NCBI GenBank assembly: GCA_019279435.1
Contig: JAAALK010000082.1
Location: forward strand, 75,426,989 to 75,490,988
Direction of reading: 5' to 3'
Source of the DNA: Zizania palustris
Taxonomy: Eukaryota > Streptophyta > Magnoliopsida > Poales > Poaceae
Length of the DNA: 64,000 bases
Below the pieces are notes generated by a model that was given only the letters and a program-made list of their open reading frames with translations, did not search any database and was not told the DNA's origin. Positions 63,569-64,000 of this stretch are shown in pieces; positions within the stretch are counted from its first letter, which is position 1, and each line of letters opens with the position of its first letter. Made by a program: the position numbers and the translations under genes.

Positions 63569-64000
63569 TGTTGGCGTAAAAGATTACGCTAACAGGTTTC
63601 TGTAGAAAAGAAACTAACAAACGAAGTGTTTGCGAAGCAAACTGTTCTAAGCCTACGAAAGGATAATAGCTTAGAATAGTTCGAAAGTGTGTATTGAATT
63701 ACTTGTAATTGGTCCCCATTACAGGATGAAATGGGGGGTATTTATAGGCCTAAACATTAAGGAAAAGACCTATTTACCCCTGTATTACAACCGACATTAG
63801 GGAAACTATTCGGTTTCCTTAATAGGGCTAAAATGGTAAAAGACTAATCTAATAGGATAGAAGATAAGTCTTCCATCTTAGCTGGCAGAAAAGATCCTGA
63901 AGGGCTTTAGTTCGAAGACATACTTCGACCTAGTGCCTGTCTTCGATCTTCGAACGAGGTTCTGGGCATCTTCGAAGATGGTCTTCGGACAATCTTCGAA
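63569..64000 (-). repeat. 5' LTR of element D, cut by the window end
   Basis: The first 432 bp of a 495-bp LTR. The TATA box at 63739-63746 (minus strand) would drive gag-pol leftwards. Confidence 0.95.

Larger units (their letters stand above)
42888..64000 (+). mobile_element. Element E: Tat-lineage Ty3/gypsy element, plus strand, 3' LTR split by D
   Basis: The parts are a 5' LTR (42888-44352), PBS, gag (44392 to about 47000), protease, RT, RNase H, second RNase H and integrase (to 51813), a polypurine tract and the start of the 3' LTR (51900-52588), which is interrupted by element D. The remaining 3' LTR is beyond the window. Unlike A, C and D it shows no antisense gene. LTR divergence over the first 200 bp is roughly 6% by eye, with indels in the tandem repeats, so it is older than D. 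It is inserted in the 3' LTR of chromovirus F. Confidence 0.9.
52589..64000 (-). mobile_element. Element D: nearly intact Tat-lineage element with antisense gene
   Basis: The left (3') LTR is 52589-53083. The right (5') LTR begins at 63569 and is cut by the window end after 432 of the expected 495 bp. Over the shared part I count five substitutions, about 1.2%. Between them lie a convergent antisense gene (53562-57189), a spacer array (57190-58112) and a single open gag-pol of 1,797 codons (63506-58113). It is a sibling of C. Inserted in the 3' LTR of E, the left flank is GCTAT, and the matching right copy should lie just past 64063. Confidence 0.95.

Overview
The window is plant nuclear DNA, almost certainly from a grass. 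It is built from nested LTR retrotransposons, and I found no host gene, rRNA, tRNA or CRISPR. The clues are a Sirevirus-type Ty1/copia element with LTRs of about 1.95 kb, a Del/Tekay-like chromovirus whose LTR begins TGTAACACCCC, and several Ty3/gypsy elements of the Tat lineage with the grass 'putative gypsy type transposon' domain on their antisense strand. Species cannot be read from this. A pericentromeric or other heterochromatic location is an inference.

Layout. Element A (1-9154, minus strand, left LTR outside the window) is a decayed Tat-type element. A remnant of unknown identity (9155-9733) separates it from element B (plus strand, 9734-10647 and 22994 to about 26250), a relative of A. 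Element C (10648-22993, minus strand, TSD CCTTC) is inserted in the gag of B, and C itself carries a 910-bp solo LTR (17938-18847, TSD CGAAG). At about 26250, B is fused to chromovirus F (to 42887), which lacks its 5' LTR. F is split by the young Sirevirus G (29870-40626, TSD AACTC). The 3' LTR of F is cut at 42887 by element E, a different Tat-type element on the plus strand (LTRs from 42888 and 51900). The 3' LTR of E is cut at 52588 by element D (52589 to beyond 64000, minus strand), a near-intact sibling of C.

Elements A, C and D carry gag-pol on the minus strand. Facing it on the plus strand is a second gene of about 3.6 kb. Comparison of the three copies supports a five-exon gene (the window holds exons 2-5 of A and all five of C and D). 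GT-AG introns sit at matching positions and phases, and C and D have a TATA box of its own. Its product has an N-terminal domain of the Transposase_28 (gypsy-associated) type, nuclear-localisation-like basic patches, an acidic serine-rich stretch, a coiled coil and a strongly conserved C-terminus. Gag-pol and this gene converge on a spacer that holds a short tandem array. This antisense gene is the most interesting system in the window.

Relative ages from LTR pairs counted by eye: G about 0.15% divergence, D about 1.2% over the visible part, C about 2.2%, E roughly 6%. This order fits the nesting. Premature stops in E and F are mostly TAG. Words built on TTCG and TCCGA are extremely dense in A-D, in the LTRs of G and E, and in two low-constraint patches inside E.
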